A stretch of DNA of 64,000 bases from Gadus chalcogrammus. Lineage: Eukaryota; Chordata; Actinopteri; Gadiformes; Gadidae. Below, one piece after another: positions 31,099 through 42,198 of the stretch (positions are counted from its first letter, which is position 1; each line of letters opens with the position of its first letter). The DNA lies in NCBI RefSeq assembly GCF_026213295.1, contig NC_079418.1, positions 4,847,887-4,911,886 of the forward strand, given 5' to 3'. The position numbers and the translations under genes were made by a program. Under the pieces are notes generated by a model that was given only the letters and a program-made list of their open reading frames with translations, ran no database searches and was not told the DNA's origin.

Positions 31099-33700
31099 TG
31101 TTCTTTTATTGCTCCTTTTTCGTTTTATTTGGGACGTCATTTTTGCAATCCCTTTCATTTGTAAATGTACATACTACTGTAGTAAATGTATCTGCCCAGA
31201 AATGCTGGTATTTTATTACTCCTTTCTTTTTTGTTTTTGTGACAAATGCTATACGATGTATATAACATACATTTGTGCCTACGATGTATGTTGTAAGGTT
31301 AATTGTTACAGAGCAATTACTGTATTTTGTCTTTATTGAAAACATTCAGTGGGAAAAGTAAGTGAACACTTGGAGTCAAATGGCCTACTGTTTGAGCCTT
31401 CATAGTGTCTGGTAACTGGATTTGAACTGCATAATGTCCCAAGTGTTATTTTAATCTATTAATTATTTAATTTGGGCATATTCTTAAACAACTATATCAA
31501 ACATCTCACTTATACCTAATACCCTACCTATACTAACCCAGAAGATAATGAACATGAGATCATGGAGCCTCCCTGTAATGATCGTGTTGCATCAAGTTTG
31601 ATGCAAAGTTTGGGCCGAGATCCGACACATAAATGTAAGCCAACATTCTGTAGGCCCAGCTGGCTAACGTACCCGTATTACGAGATCGAAAAAGAAGGGG
31701 GCGCTAACGTCAGTTCTATGCTGCCAATGCTACTAGATCGACGAAGAAGAACGGGGCGTTCCAGCCTGCGTAGACGAAAACGCCCATCACACGAGAACGC
31801 CGGGGGGGGGCGTTTTAGTCTGCGTGAACGAGAACGCCCACGACACGGGAACGCCCATTTGTGTCCGCAGTCGGATGATATTGAAAAATTTGGGAAAAGA
31901 GAATAAAACGGCATGAGTTGTACGCTCCTATCACGGTGTCTCATTAGGTTTACAACAACATTACTTGCATTGGAAGTCGATAAAGACACTAATTCGGTAA
32001 AAGTCACGGTTCATCACTGAAAAGTTGAACCAACCACGAGTGTGAGTACAGCGCATACCGAATCATGTAATAACATAAACTTCAGTAGCCAATAGCTAGT
32101 AAGAGAGTGAGCTAATGCAGTCGTTAAAACACCTCCAGCAGCAGCATTGCTTCAGATATGACCCTCATTAAGTGCGATGGCGTGAATACATGCAGCAAGA
32201 ACGTTCCACAAATGTACCGATCTGTATATTCATGCGGTATTACGGTTATGGTTTTCGACTTTACGGTTATGGTGACAGAAGGTTACGACGATAAATCCAT
32301 CAGTGTTTTCCCCGTGAAAAACCATTTACAGTAACATACATAATTGTTAGCGTTATCGATCAGTTAGATGACTTTCTAAAATGACATTGAACTTTTCGAA
32401 GAGGGGGCAAGGGCCCTTTGGTGTTTGTTGGAGAGTGAGGTGAGAGAGGCCGTGGCGGGCCCGAGGTCCACGACGCCCTGAGCACGACCTTATTTCAAAC
32501 GAGCAATATGTGGTAGGCTAGATTTATATTTTACACTTCGATAAATATATAATTGATATGTGTGGGGACGGATTTATAATAGCATTGACATAAAATGGGA
32601 CTACTTATAGTTCATGACTTACCTCTACTTGGCGTCGAAGGGCGAATGAAAACTTTAGAACTTGAGCAGGTCCTTGATTGACACGAGGCATTATGACGAG
32701 CCCAGCTTCCCGAACCTATCATCAACCTATCAAGCAGTCTTCCACCTCCCCCTCTTCCAAAACAGAGCCACATACAATGTCATCACCTGGTAATCTCATG
32801 CTAACGTTAACGTTACAGCGTCACTAATGACAGATATGAAAACATTTTCATAATGTTAACGTCCACTGACTTTTATAACGTTACGTTAGGTCTTCAGTTC
32901 AGGCGAGCGCATTCACAAGGATTTGTGGCGCGACAAATTCGCTCGAGTTTAAATATTTGAACTTTGACGCAAATTTCGCGTGATGACAGCCAATCAGCGT
33001 TCAACAGCGGGGCCACTGAGTCACATCATGTGTAACGTAACAGCCAATCAGCGTTCAACCGTCAAACTCAGTGCAGTTCAGTCCGGGGTGAACTGCAGCA
33101 TGGAGGAGAAAGTGAATGTTACCGTTTGCGACTCCCGGAGCTCTATATATAATATAGTATATAATATAATATTTGTATACATAATATCACGCCCAAAAGT
33201 TCTGTGCGCCTCCGGATGGCCGTAGCTCGGGGAACTCTCGTAGGGATTGGGCTTCTCGGGGTTTGTTTACCGGCGTTGCTATGTTTCCGGTCTTGTATGT
33301 TCCAACGGTTTATAAGGTAGGCCTATCTAATAAATCTCTGTCTATTCAATACTTCATTCACTGCCTCTTCTGTGGTCATTACAATATTATGAATATACTG
33401 TCCCTCCCTCTTCCACAAAAGGTAAAGGCATGCAATGGTGGTTATCTTGTTGTGGCGTGACAAATTCGACAACTTGCACAGCGACAGATTATGATGTGTG
33501 GCGCGACAAAACTTCGGCGACAATGCGAACGGGCGAGAAATTTCGCGTTTGCTGAGAACACACAGTAATTGCAGCACACGCGTTACACAGGAATATCTGG
33601 ACCACGGCCAATCAGAGGGGGGTCCCGCCCTTCATTATCCCTGATTGGTTTAGACCATGATATGGGCCTAATGTGTGTCTGTTGTTGAAGGTTGACCCAG
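31099..33700. other. Non-coding stretch with GGGCGTT cluster and CCAAT repeats
   Basis: The second GGGCGTT/AACGCCC cluster is at 31754-31856. A duplicated motif ACAGCCAATCAGCGTTCAAC occurs at 32987 and 33040, and CCAATCAG again near 33608. CpG-rich GCGCGACAAA-type motifs (32927-32946 and 33500-33535) suggest ends of a Harbinger-like element. An exon-like stretch ending CACCTGGTAATC near 32790 was too weak to call. Confidence 0.45.
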
Positions 33701-33720
33701 GTTGACACGAGGTTGAATCA

Positions 33721-33963
33721 AATCAAAAAATACTTTTTAGCACACTTGCAGGAGGCACAACGAACAATAGAAAGATTGCTTCATGGGAAAATGTGACTGA
33801 TGCAGTTAATTCAGTTGGGTCAGAAGTGAGAACTCCCATGGTGCTGTTGCTGGAGGAGTCGGAGGAACCGGGGACGTCCATTGTCCCTTCCGTGCGCCAT
33901 GAGTGCTGGCGGAGGCGGTGCTGCAAAACCAAGAGGAAACGACGAAATCCATTAATGACCTGA
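33721..33963 (+). pseudogene. Myb/SANT-like protein remnant of a Harbinger element
   Basis: The plus-strand frame reads KKILFSTLAGG, then RKIASWENVTDAVNSVGSE, then an acidic linker and a basic end (RRRCCKTKRKRRNPL) before TGA. The W..VTDAVN.VGSE pattern is typical of the Myb/SANT-like DNA-binding proteins encoded beside Harbinger transposases. The third helix is missing between VGSEVRTP and the linker, so the copy is deleted internally. Confidence 0.6.
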
Positions 33964-34129
33964 AGGAGCATGACCAACATGACCAATTTATTAATTCAAA
34001 TCAATGAGTCTCTTAAACAGATTGCCTCTTGCGCAAATAAAATGGCAAATAAACCATAAACCGTTGACCAATGTCTCTTTTTTTTCCTCCAATGCTGCAA
34101 AAAATATGATGTTGCTGTGCTAGATTTAC

Positions 34130-34887
34130 CTAAAATCTCTGTATGATCCTCTGTCTCGTCTGAAGGCCAGCGGCATTAGGAGGTGGTAGGGGCACGGCGT
34201 CAGGCATAGGGCCGTCTGGTCTGGGGAGTTCCTGCAGAGGGACCCCCTGTCTGATGCCTAAATTGTGTAGCACACAGCAAGCTATATCCTGCACACCTTT
34301 TCAGGCCGATTATGCAGTGTTCCCCCCGTGCCGGAAAGGCACAGCCATCGCCCTTCCAGCAGACCTATTGCGCGCTCAACGGTGCTCCTCATGATCGCAT
34401 GAGCCCGGTTATACGCCTGTTCCTGCTGGGTCCTTGGGTTGGTTAAGGGGGTCATTGGCCATGGCTCCAGCCATGGCTAATGACCCCAAGATCACCTAAT
34501 GATGATACAATTTTATACAACTGTAGGCTACATAACCCAGCAATAGTATTGTAAACATGTTGAAGCCTAATACCCACCAATGAGCCAGCCATCTTCCACA
34601 GCGCCTTCTTGGAAACGCACACCAACAGAGCTGTTCTGCATGATGAATGAGTCGCGTGTTCCTCCAGGCCACCACGCAACAACGTTTAACAAGGACAGAT
34701 TTGCATCACAAACGATTTGTACGTTGACAGAATGAAATCCCTTTCTGTTAACATAGATAAATTCGTTAGTTGATGGTGCTTTTATGGCTATGTGGGTGCA
34801 ATCTATGGCTCCAATTATGTTATGGAATCCGGCGATAGCGTGAAAGCCCCGTTTGATTTCGGCTTGTGTTGATGTGTCCCTGAGCAA
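34130..34887 (-). pseudogene. Harbinger (HARBI1-like) transposase remnant
   Basis: The frame 34567-34887 shows AGFHNIIGAIDCTHIAIKAP, with the first catalytic D, then FIYVNRKGFHSVNVQ and AWWPGGTRDSFI, with the second. A second piece at 34130-34440 reads AYNRAHAIMRSTVERAIGLL, with the third acidic residue in TVER, and GRWLCLSGTGGTLHN, then meets a stop. Between them lies a hairpin at 34447-34487 (GGGGTCATTGGCCATGGCT arms, imperfect). DDE_4 nucleases of this type cut 3-bp target sites. The N-terminal part is missing. Confidence 0.75.
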
Positions 34888-35069
34888 GACACTTAACCCT
34901 AACAGGGGTCCAGACTAACTTTTTTCACTAGGAGCACTGTAGCCCCTAACTGAACATTTTAGGGGCACACACCATAAATCAACATGCTAACCAAATATTC
35001 ACATTTCTACTAATTGTCACTGTATTAGGCAAGGCAAGGCAACTTTATTTATATAGCACTATTAATGCA
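34871..35069 (+). mobile_element. SINE body and LINE/SINE tail fragments
   Basis: GATGTGTCCCTGAGCAAGAC, followed by ACTTAACCCTAAC, is a common fish SINE body motif (34871-34905). At 35034-35060 AAGGCAAGGCAACTTTATTT, ATATAGCAC is the complement of a frequent LINE/SINE 3' tail. Both are fragments. Confidence 0.55.
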
Positions 35070-35077
35070 CTATTACT

Positions 35078-35859
35078 AGTGGTGCAACGGTTCACGGGTT
35101 TCCTGTGATCCGTACGGATCAACCATCACAGTGATCCGCGGATCGACTGATAAAAAAAAAAAGTTGTGCGTTGACGTGATCAGCACATGTTTAGAGGACA
35201 ATTCCGGTATTAACAACATCATCAAGTATCGTAGCGGAATACAGTTTCTGTTGTGTTTTATTTGGCGTTCCGTAAATCCCATTGAAACGTAAACCGGAAC
35301 CGGAACCGGACGTGTTTAGGTTTGGTTGTAGTCTTTTCGCTCGGTTCGCCGTATCAACAGTAGGGCTAGAAACGAGCGAAAAGACTACAACCAACCCCCC
35401 TTGCAATGAGCAATGAGTCTCCCAACCGAAATCAATGGATTTACAAAATGCCAAATAAAACACCACAGAAACTGTATTTCGCTACCAAACTAAAAAAAAG
35501 AAGATAAGGATGTCTGCTTTGCCTTGGGAGAGTGTAGACACTAAACTCTCCCCTGGCAATGCAGACATCCTGAATTGTAAATCCAGGGTTAGGGATTATT
35601 TACTATCCTATCCATGTTAAAAAGAAGAAGGAATAATGCCTCAGATTGCACATTTTAATATTGATCATGCTTAAAGGAAGCAGGATTATTGCCTAATTTT
35701 TCACTTTATTTTGTTTTTACACAGTTGAAGATTTTATTTAAAGTCACATTTGTCTTGTTATCTTTATTGTTGTTGTTGATCCCGAAAATTATCCGACCCG
35801 TGACTCAAAAACCGTGACCCGATCCAAACCGTGAGCTTTGTGATCCTTTGCACCCCTAA
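35078..35859. mobile_element. Non-autonomous hAT element with nested hairpins
   Basis: An exact 8-bp duplication CTATTACT flanks the element (35070-35077 and 35860-35867). Ends are related: AGTGGTGCAACGG on the left, TTAGGGGTGCAAAGG on the right, complement strand. Inside are two foldbacks. One spans 35232-35484, with arms sharing ACAGTTTCTGT, TGTTTTATTTGGC and GGTTGTAGTCTTTTCGCTCG. The other spans 35507-35571, with arms AGGATGTCTGC. No transposase. Confidence 0.8.
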
Positions 35860-38592
35860 CTATTACTAATAAATGTTTTGATAAAAGATGCAGAAATTAC
35901 AATGTGCTGTTTCAAATTCAGTGTCACATTTTATTTTGAAGATGAAACATAGTGACATATAGAGTACAATATATATAAAACATAGATTAAAAAAAATAAA
36001 AAATTGCTTAGTAACCTTTCTAACAAATGTATGTAAACATTAGGGGCACTGGCCAATAACATTCCACAAGAACCAGTAGGCCTAAACAACTTGTACCTTT
36101 ACTTAGAGCAGATCCTCCTGTGTTCCACCAGGAGGCTCAGAAGGCCAGCCCAAGTAATTTTGCCTACTAGACCTTTGACTCGAACTGAACCATGTTTGTA
36201 CAGCTCCCTTGGCATCAAACTCTTGTACACTAGGTCCCCCCATGCTAATTCGAATCAAGTCCTCCACAGTGTTTACATGTAGGGACCCCCTGACATCAGA
36301 TTTAATCCTCTTCTGAGCCGAAAATCCCCTTTCACATACAGCAGAGGAGACCGGGAGAACCAGCATGATGTGCACAAGATGTAGGTGGATGTTCTACAAA
36401 GAATGGATCATTAGCACAGGTTTTATTCAATCAAAAAGTAATAATTGCTAAATCAACAAGGATATGATAATGATGGGTTACCTTGTGATCAGAGCAGTTG
36501 AATGACTTCACTGCCTTTGCTGTTGCTGATGTAGACTCTTCATCTATCATGGAATAGAAAGACACAGCTGAAAGAAAGAGAAAGATGAATGTGTCATAAT
36601 GATATCTTATTTTATCTTCACAGATTTCTTTTTAATCTATATTTCTGTGCTTTCACTTCCGCAGCAGACTGCTGAACCTATGCTTCAAATGAAGCACAGT
36701 GCTGTCTATGGTTGCTCTCACTGCTTTTTGCTGCTTAGGTGTGCTTGCTATGGAGAGTCCTTCCTTTCCTGGCCAAGCAGCTTCACCTTGATGTGGATCC
36801 TCTGAGTTCACACAATGTTCAACATTTAGATAAGAAACAATTAAAATAAACTCCAAAGCTAAAATTGACAACAAAAAGTAAAAGCTGCTCACCTGATACT
36901 TGTATATAGGGTGGGCTCACGCTCACCCTCTTTTTGTCTTCTCTGGGTCTGAAGGTCTGCCAGTAATTCTGCCAGCCTACCATCCGGCTTGTATCTCACT
37001 GACACGGCCTCAATAGTTGCAATGAGATTCTCAATCCCCAATCCCATAAACATTTTCCTTGTGTGACCCCCAGGGGTACTTGAATCTATAGTTTAGAGAA
37101 TGAATAAACTAGTAGACTATCAAACTATATCCAGGTGTGTCCAATGAAGGCACAGAAATGGGACTGATGCAATCAATAAACATGTATTGTACAATAATCA
37201 ATGAACATGCTGGTTAGCAACAAGTGCAAATAAAACCCATGTAGTTAACAGCAAATGAAAAAAACACTAAAACACTGAAAACAAACACTAAGACACTGAA
37301 AACAAATACTGTTCCCACAAGAGATGATGTAAAAATGCCCATGGGCCACACAAGAAAGATATAATAAACAAAATAACAAACAAAACACAAAACAATTTGG
37401 GTTAAAGGGCTACCACTAGCCGGCCTTCCCCCTAGTCTCCCAATTAGCCCACGATACGGGTGGCAGATGTTTATAGCACTCGTAGGTTACATTCAAAATA
37501 GATACAAGTAGACAAATTCGGTCCTGGGAAAAACAGTGACTGGTCGAACAGACGACGGCAATCCTCCTGTAATTAAGAATCACAGTTGACACTAGAGTTG
37601 GCGCTACCTCCTCTCATCAGAATCCTAGTGTTAGCATAGCCATGATTAGGTGGAATTATAGCCATGATTAGGTGGAATAAAAGACTAACTAAAGAGGATA
37701 ACTTACGTGTTTGGGCCAGCCTAGATGAACTAGACCTACAACTCCAGTACCAATGCGTTCACGTGGATGACGCGAAGCAGTGCACTCTCACCTGACGTGA
37801 GCTTTCTGTCCCTACACAAATAGCGAACATGAAATGATCAATGCTAAAAACACTACTCCATACATTTGTATCAGAACGGGAGCAAGCACACTTGCTGCTA
37901 CCCCGTGTGACTCACAAATCGCTGTTATGCGATCACGTGTCAGTAGACTCGTGGTTGTGTGCACCATTTACTGGTCACCATATAAAAATACACCAAGCCA
38001 GGGTTACGTGCAGACACCAGGCTGAAGCTACAAACAGACAGTAGACTGTGTTAGGCGCTGCTTAATAAGAATAAGTTTGCATAAAAGGATAAAACGAACA
38101 TTTAAAAAAGACTCACGTTCTGTTTACACAGCTGCTACGGAGGCGTTTACTTCCACCGTCTTTGCACTAATACTGAGTTCGCACCTCTTTTAAGATGTGC
38201 CACCTTATCTAGATTATTGCCAGTGGGAGGGGCCAAGGTGCATTACCCATCACTACCGTTCTACCTGCTACACTTGTGAAACACATAAAGGGGAAAAGCT
38301 ACATATAACTTGATTACAATTATTTGCAGCCTACTCTGTTTTAATAAGGTTCAACTATATTCCTAACATGTCAACATTACCTGAGGCAAAATAACATAAT
38401 TTCTTTGGAGAAGAAGGCTGAATTTGCTTATGACCTCAAACAAGTCAGCCAAGAAGTGACAGAAACCCACAAAGCTTCCATCTTCCATCATCTTCTTAAC
38501 CTGCAAGACGTAACCAATTAGTAACCACTAACCACAAATATTATTTATTAACAGTTATTTGTATGCCTCTCATATATTAAATATATATGTAG

Positions 38593-39439
38593 TAGGGATG
38601 GGCGTGAGGAATTACTCGAGTACTCCTCATTACAAATGAACTCGGTTGGTGGTCAGGCAAACTCGAGTTTGCAGAGACACACACAAACAAAGTTTTCTGA
38701 AGCAAATGTATCAATTTTCTGTGCGGCGCCACTAACGCATGCCGTGGGCACAAAGCAAATGAAATGCAGGCATGGCAGAATTAAAAAAGTTAAGAGATGG
38801 CGGTTAAAGCAAAGCGCAGCGAAGAATTGAAATACTTTAAAGAAATAGGAGATCATAAGGTGAAATGTAAAATATGCCAAGCGAAATCGAGCTACCAGAG
38901 TACTACAAGTACTATGCGGCAACATATGCTCCTGAAACAACGGTGAGTTCGGGAAAGCAGACCCACAGCAACCAAGTGTGTCGGCTATTTTCACCGCCGC
39001 AAGACGCAGCTGTAATCACGGTCGTGTAGAGAAGATCACAACGCTGAGTATTTCCATAGTCCATTTGCTGCCGTTTTATTTGCAGCTGTAAATTATTTGC
39101 ATTGGTTAGGCTACTTGTTTCGTTTTTGTTTTCTTTAAACCGTTACAGGCCTTGGTTCAACGTGATTTAAATTGTGAGACGCATATTTATTTTTGTAAGG
39201 AAAATGTGTTTTGAAGGTTTGCAAAAATAAATAATGAATACTCTGATAACTCTGACTGTTTTGATGGAGAATAAGCATTACATGTTTGGTTGGTAATATT
39301 GCAGTTCATCATTAGGCCTATTCCTGCTGCAGATGCGTTGCATTCTAAAAATAGATTTGATCAAACGAGTACTCGATTGATCCTCGAGGACTTCCTTCGA
39401 TCACTCGAGTTTGGAATTTACTACTCGTGCCCATCCCTA
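38593..39439 (+). mobile_element. hAT element retaining only a BED-finger exon
   Basis: An exact 8-bp duplication ATATGTAG flanks it (38585-38592 and 39440-39447). Ends are TAGGGATGGGC and GCCCATCCCTA, followed inwards by repeated ACTCGAG motifs. Plus-strand codons at about 38798-38943 encode ELKYFKEIGDHKVKCKICQA followed by STMRQHMLLKQ, a BED-type zinc finger, before a stop. The catalytic part is absent, so it relies on a transposase supplied elsewhere. It sits in an intron of the ZNF862-like pseudogene. Confidence 0.85.
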
Positions 39440-39449
39440 ATATGTAGCC

Positions 39450-39675
39450 ATGGCTAATGGCTAATGTCACTGTTTTGATTGTTTGTTTTTTTTTGTTTTT
39501 TTTTTGTCTTGTTTTTGTTTTATTTATTTCTTATTGCTTATGTTTATTTATTTATTTATTTTTTCCACAATGTCTTGTTTTTAAAAAAATGTATGATGAC
39601 TATATGCTCTGTAAGGTGACCTTGGGTGTCTTGAAAGGCGCCTCTAAATTAAATGTATTATTATTATTATTATGT
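39450..39675 (+). mobile_element. L2-type LINE 3' UTR with ATT tail
   Basis: A T-rich stretch leads to GTCTTGAAAGGCGCCTCTAA and ATTAAATGT followed by (ATT)n, the same tail type as at the window start. No coding part remains. Confidence 0.7.
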
Positions 39676-40734
39676 ATATCCATCCTTTCCTCCAGGTTTC
39701 AGCAAGGTTTGCAGGGCCCGGTTCACATGTGGAAGCCAGCGTGTCCCACTGACTCTACCCGGTACTTTGACACGCACACCCAACGCCTCTCCAAGTGCTC
39801 GTAGTTCCCTCAGACCTGCAGCTGAAGTGGTATGTCTTCCAAACCATGTTGAGGAGACTGTAGACATGATCCACCATGGAAATTTTCCTTTGCACGGATA
39901 GCATTGCCAGCTCCAGTCTACAATTACAATGAATTCAGCTTAAATTAAAAATGCATTGTTTAGGCTACAACACTATCTTTATTATGATGGTTCCCATGTA
40001 ACCTACCTATGTGGCATGCAATGAAATGGGACAATAAAAGCCCCCGCCTCAGCTTGGAGGAGGGCTATTACCCCTCCTCTATGCCCGAGATTGACCGCTG
40101 CACCATCAGCTCCCATGGCGACTGTCTACTCTAACCACCCTTTTTCTGTCCCTAGGTGCTGGAAGGCCTCTTTGGTGGCATTATATACACCTTAAAGATA
40201 AACAGTTCTCATCTATCCCAACGGTTTCCAAATGTAGGCGCATGCGTGAAACGAGCACGGAAGCGAGTTCCACGGTGCGCCCGCTTGTCGTGCCGTTTGA
40301 CAGGATGCTGCGCCTCCTCTCTGCCCCCTTGTGTGAAAAGCCCTTTATGGCCCCTGAAGTGATTATTTAAACTACAAACAATTCACAGTAAAGACAGCTA
40401 CAGAAATTAGTGAACTAAACATAATTTGAATTAAAACATACCTAAAGCGTGTGCGTGTTTCACTTCGATGTGGCCAATCGAAATATTCCTTGGTTTCCCT
40501 TCGATTAGGATCCTTGCGCACATGATCTCTTGTTGAAACGTCGATGTCCCCATCGATCATAATTGATATATACGGAGCATCCTTGATCTTCGTGTAGGTC
40601 TTCCCCTTCAGAGTATCCGCAATTACTCCAACGAATCGTGCGCATGCTGTATCGTTGTTGTATGTGTCGTTACATTTTAAGCCATTCTTCCTTTGAAGGT
40701 CAAGCTGGCTTTTGTACTTGGTGAAGGGTAGTTC

Positions 40735-42198
40735 CTACTTAGCAACAAAGTATGTTGTGTTAAATTTCAGCATAATTTCTGCCTCATCTGCTCTATGATT
40801 TACAGCCTCTTGTCTTTTAAAAGCAACCGGCAGTGGCGTTAGTTTTTCATTCATTAACATGTCTCGGCATACTCTATGCTTGAGGCTAAGATTGTGTTTA
40901 ACTAGCGTATTGGCCAGGTCCCTTGAACTCCAGATGTTCTTAAGTTGGATGAATGCTCCTCTGGCCTTGCCAGTCCTAACGCGTAGATCGGCATCAGTTC
41001 CGCCCTGTTTGTCAAAAATGCTGCCTAGGTAGGTGAACTCTTCTACCTCCTCAAGTGTTTCACCTTCCAGATTGATGGGCGAAGTATCGGCGGCATTCAC
41101 CCTTAAAATCTTGCTCTTCCCCCTGTGGATGCTTAAACCGAGGCGCGCTGAGTTGGTTGCGATGGTGTTGGTCTTATCCTGCATCTGCTGTTGGGTATGG
41201 GAGAGAAGGGCCAGGTCATCTGCAAAATCAAGGTTGTCTAGCTGTGTCCACATCGTCCACTGTATGCCATTTCTCTTATCTTCTGTGGATTGCTTCATTA
41301 CCCAATCTATCGCCAGAAGGAAGAGAAATGGTGACATCAGGCATCCTTGCCTTACTCCTGTGTGTACTTGGAAGGCGTCCGTGAGTTGCCCTCTGTGGAT
41401 CACCCTGCAGACCATCCCTCCGTAGGACTTTTGGATGATTTTGGTGAGCTTCTCTGGAACTCCATGATGTCTGAGCAGCTTCCAGAGTGTTTTTCTATCT
41501 AAGCTGTCAAAGGCCTTCTCATAATCAATAAAGTTCACATACAGAGGTGAGTTCCACTCCAGTGACTGCTCTAGGATGATGCGCAGGGTTGCAATCTGAT
41601 CTATACATGATCTATCCTTGCGGAAGCCAGCCTGTTGGTCTCTGAGCTGGAGATCAACAGCATCTATCATCCTGTCCAATATGATTCTGTAGAAAATTTT
41701 ACTTGGGATGGATAGCAGTGTAACACCTCTGTAGTTTGCTAATTTACTTAAGTCACCTTTCTTCGGTATCTTGGTGAGGTGTCCCTCCTTCCATTCCGTT
41801 GGGATGTACTCCTCTTCCCAGATCTTCTTGAAGAGAGGTTGTAGGATCTCTTCCATGGTCTGCGAGTCGGCTTTCATTGCCTCTGCTGGGATACCATCGG
41901 GACCTGGGGTCTTGTTGTTCCTAAGCTTCTTTATGGCCTCGCGGATCTCTTCCTTTGTGGGTGCATTACAGTTTATTGGTAGATCTTTGTCTGCTTGTTG
42001 GATGTCTGGTGGGTCCTTTGGGGTTGGTCTGTTGAGCAGCTCCTCAAAATATTCCTTCCATCTTCTTTTCTGTCCTTCCTCTCCAGGGATAGGCTTCCCC
42101 TCCTTATCTTTTACAGGTCTTTCTGATTTACTAAACTTTCCTGCAAGATTTTTGGTGGTGGCATACAGGTCTCTCCAGTTTCTGTGCTTGACTGCCTC
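40735..42198 (-). pseudogene. RTE ORF: reverse transcriptase part, fused in frame to hAT codons
   Basis: Contains NNKTPGPDGIPAEAM, WKEGHLTKIPKKGD, NYRGVTLLSIPSKIF, FRKDRSCIDQI, NFIDYEKAFDSLDR, GVRQGCLMSPFLFLLAIDWV and the FADDLALL box. It is in the same frame as the endonuclease half. The last ~35 codons (PLPVAFKRQEAVNHRADEAE to FVAK) are not LINE but the ZNF862-like hAT protein. The ORF stops at a TAG in that hAT segment. Family: RTE clade by motif style. Confidence 0.8.

Noticed and set aside
32690..32795. Exon ending at CACCTGGTAATC
   Set aside because: Single donor-like site, no acceptor or recognisable peptide.
41033..41425. Plus-strand ORF over the RTE reverse transcriptase
   Set aside because: Antisense shadow; no homology recognised.
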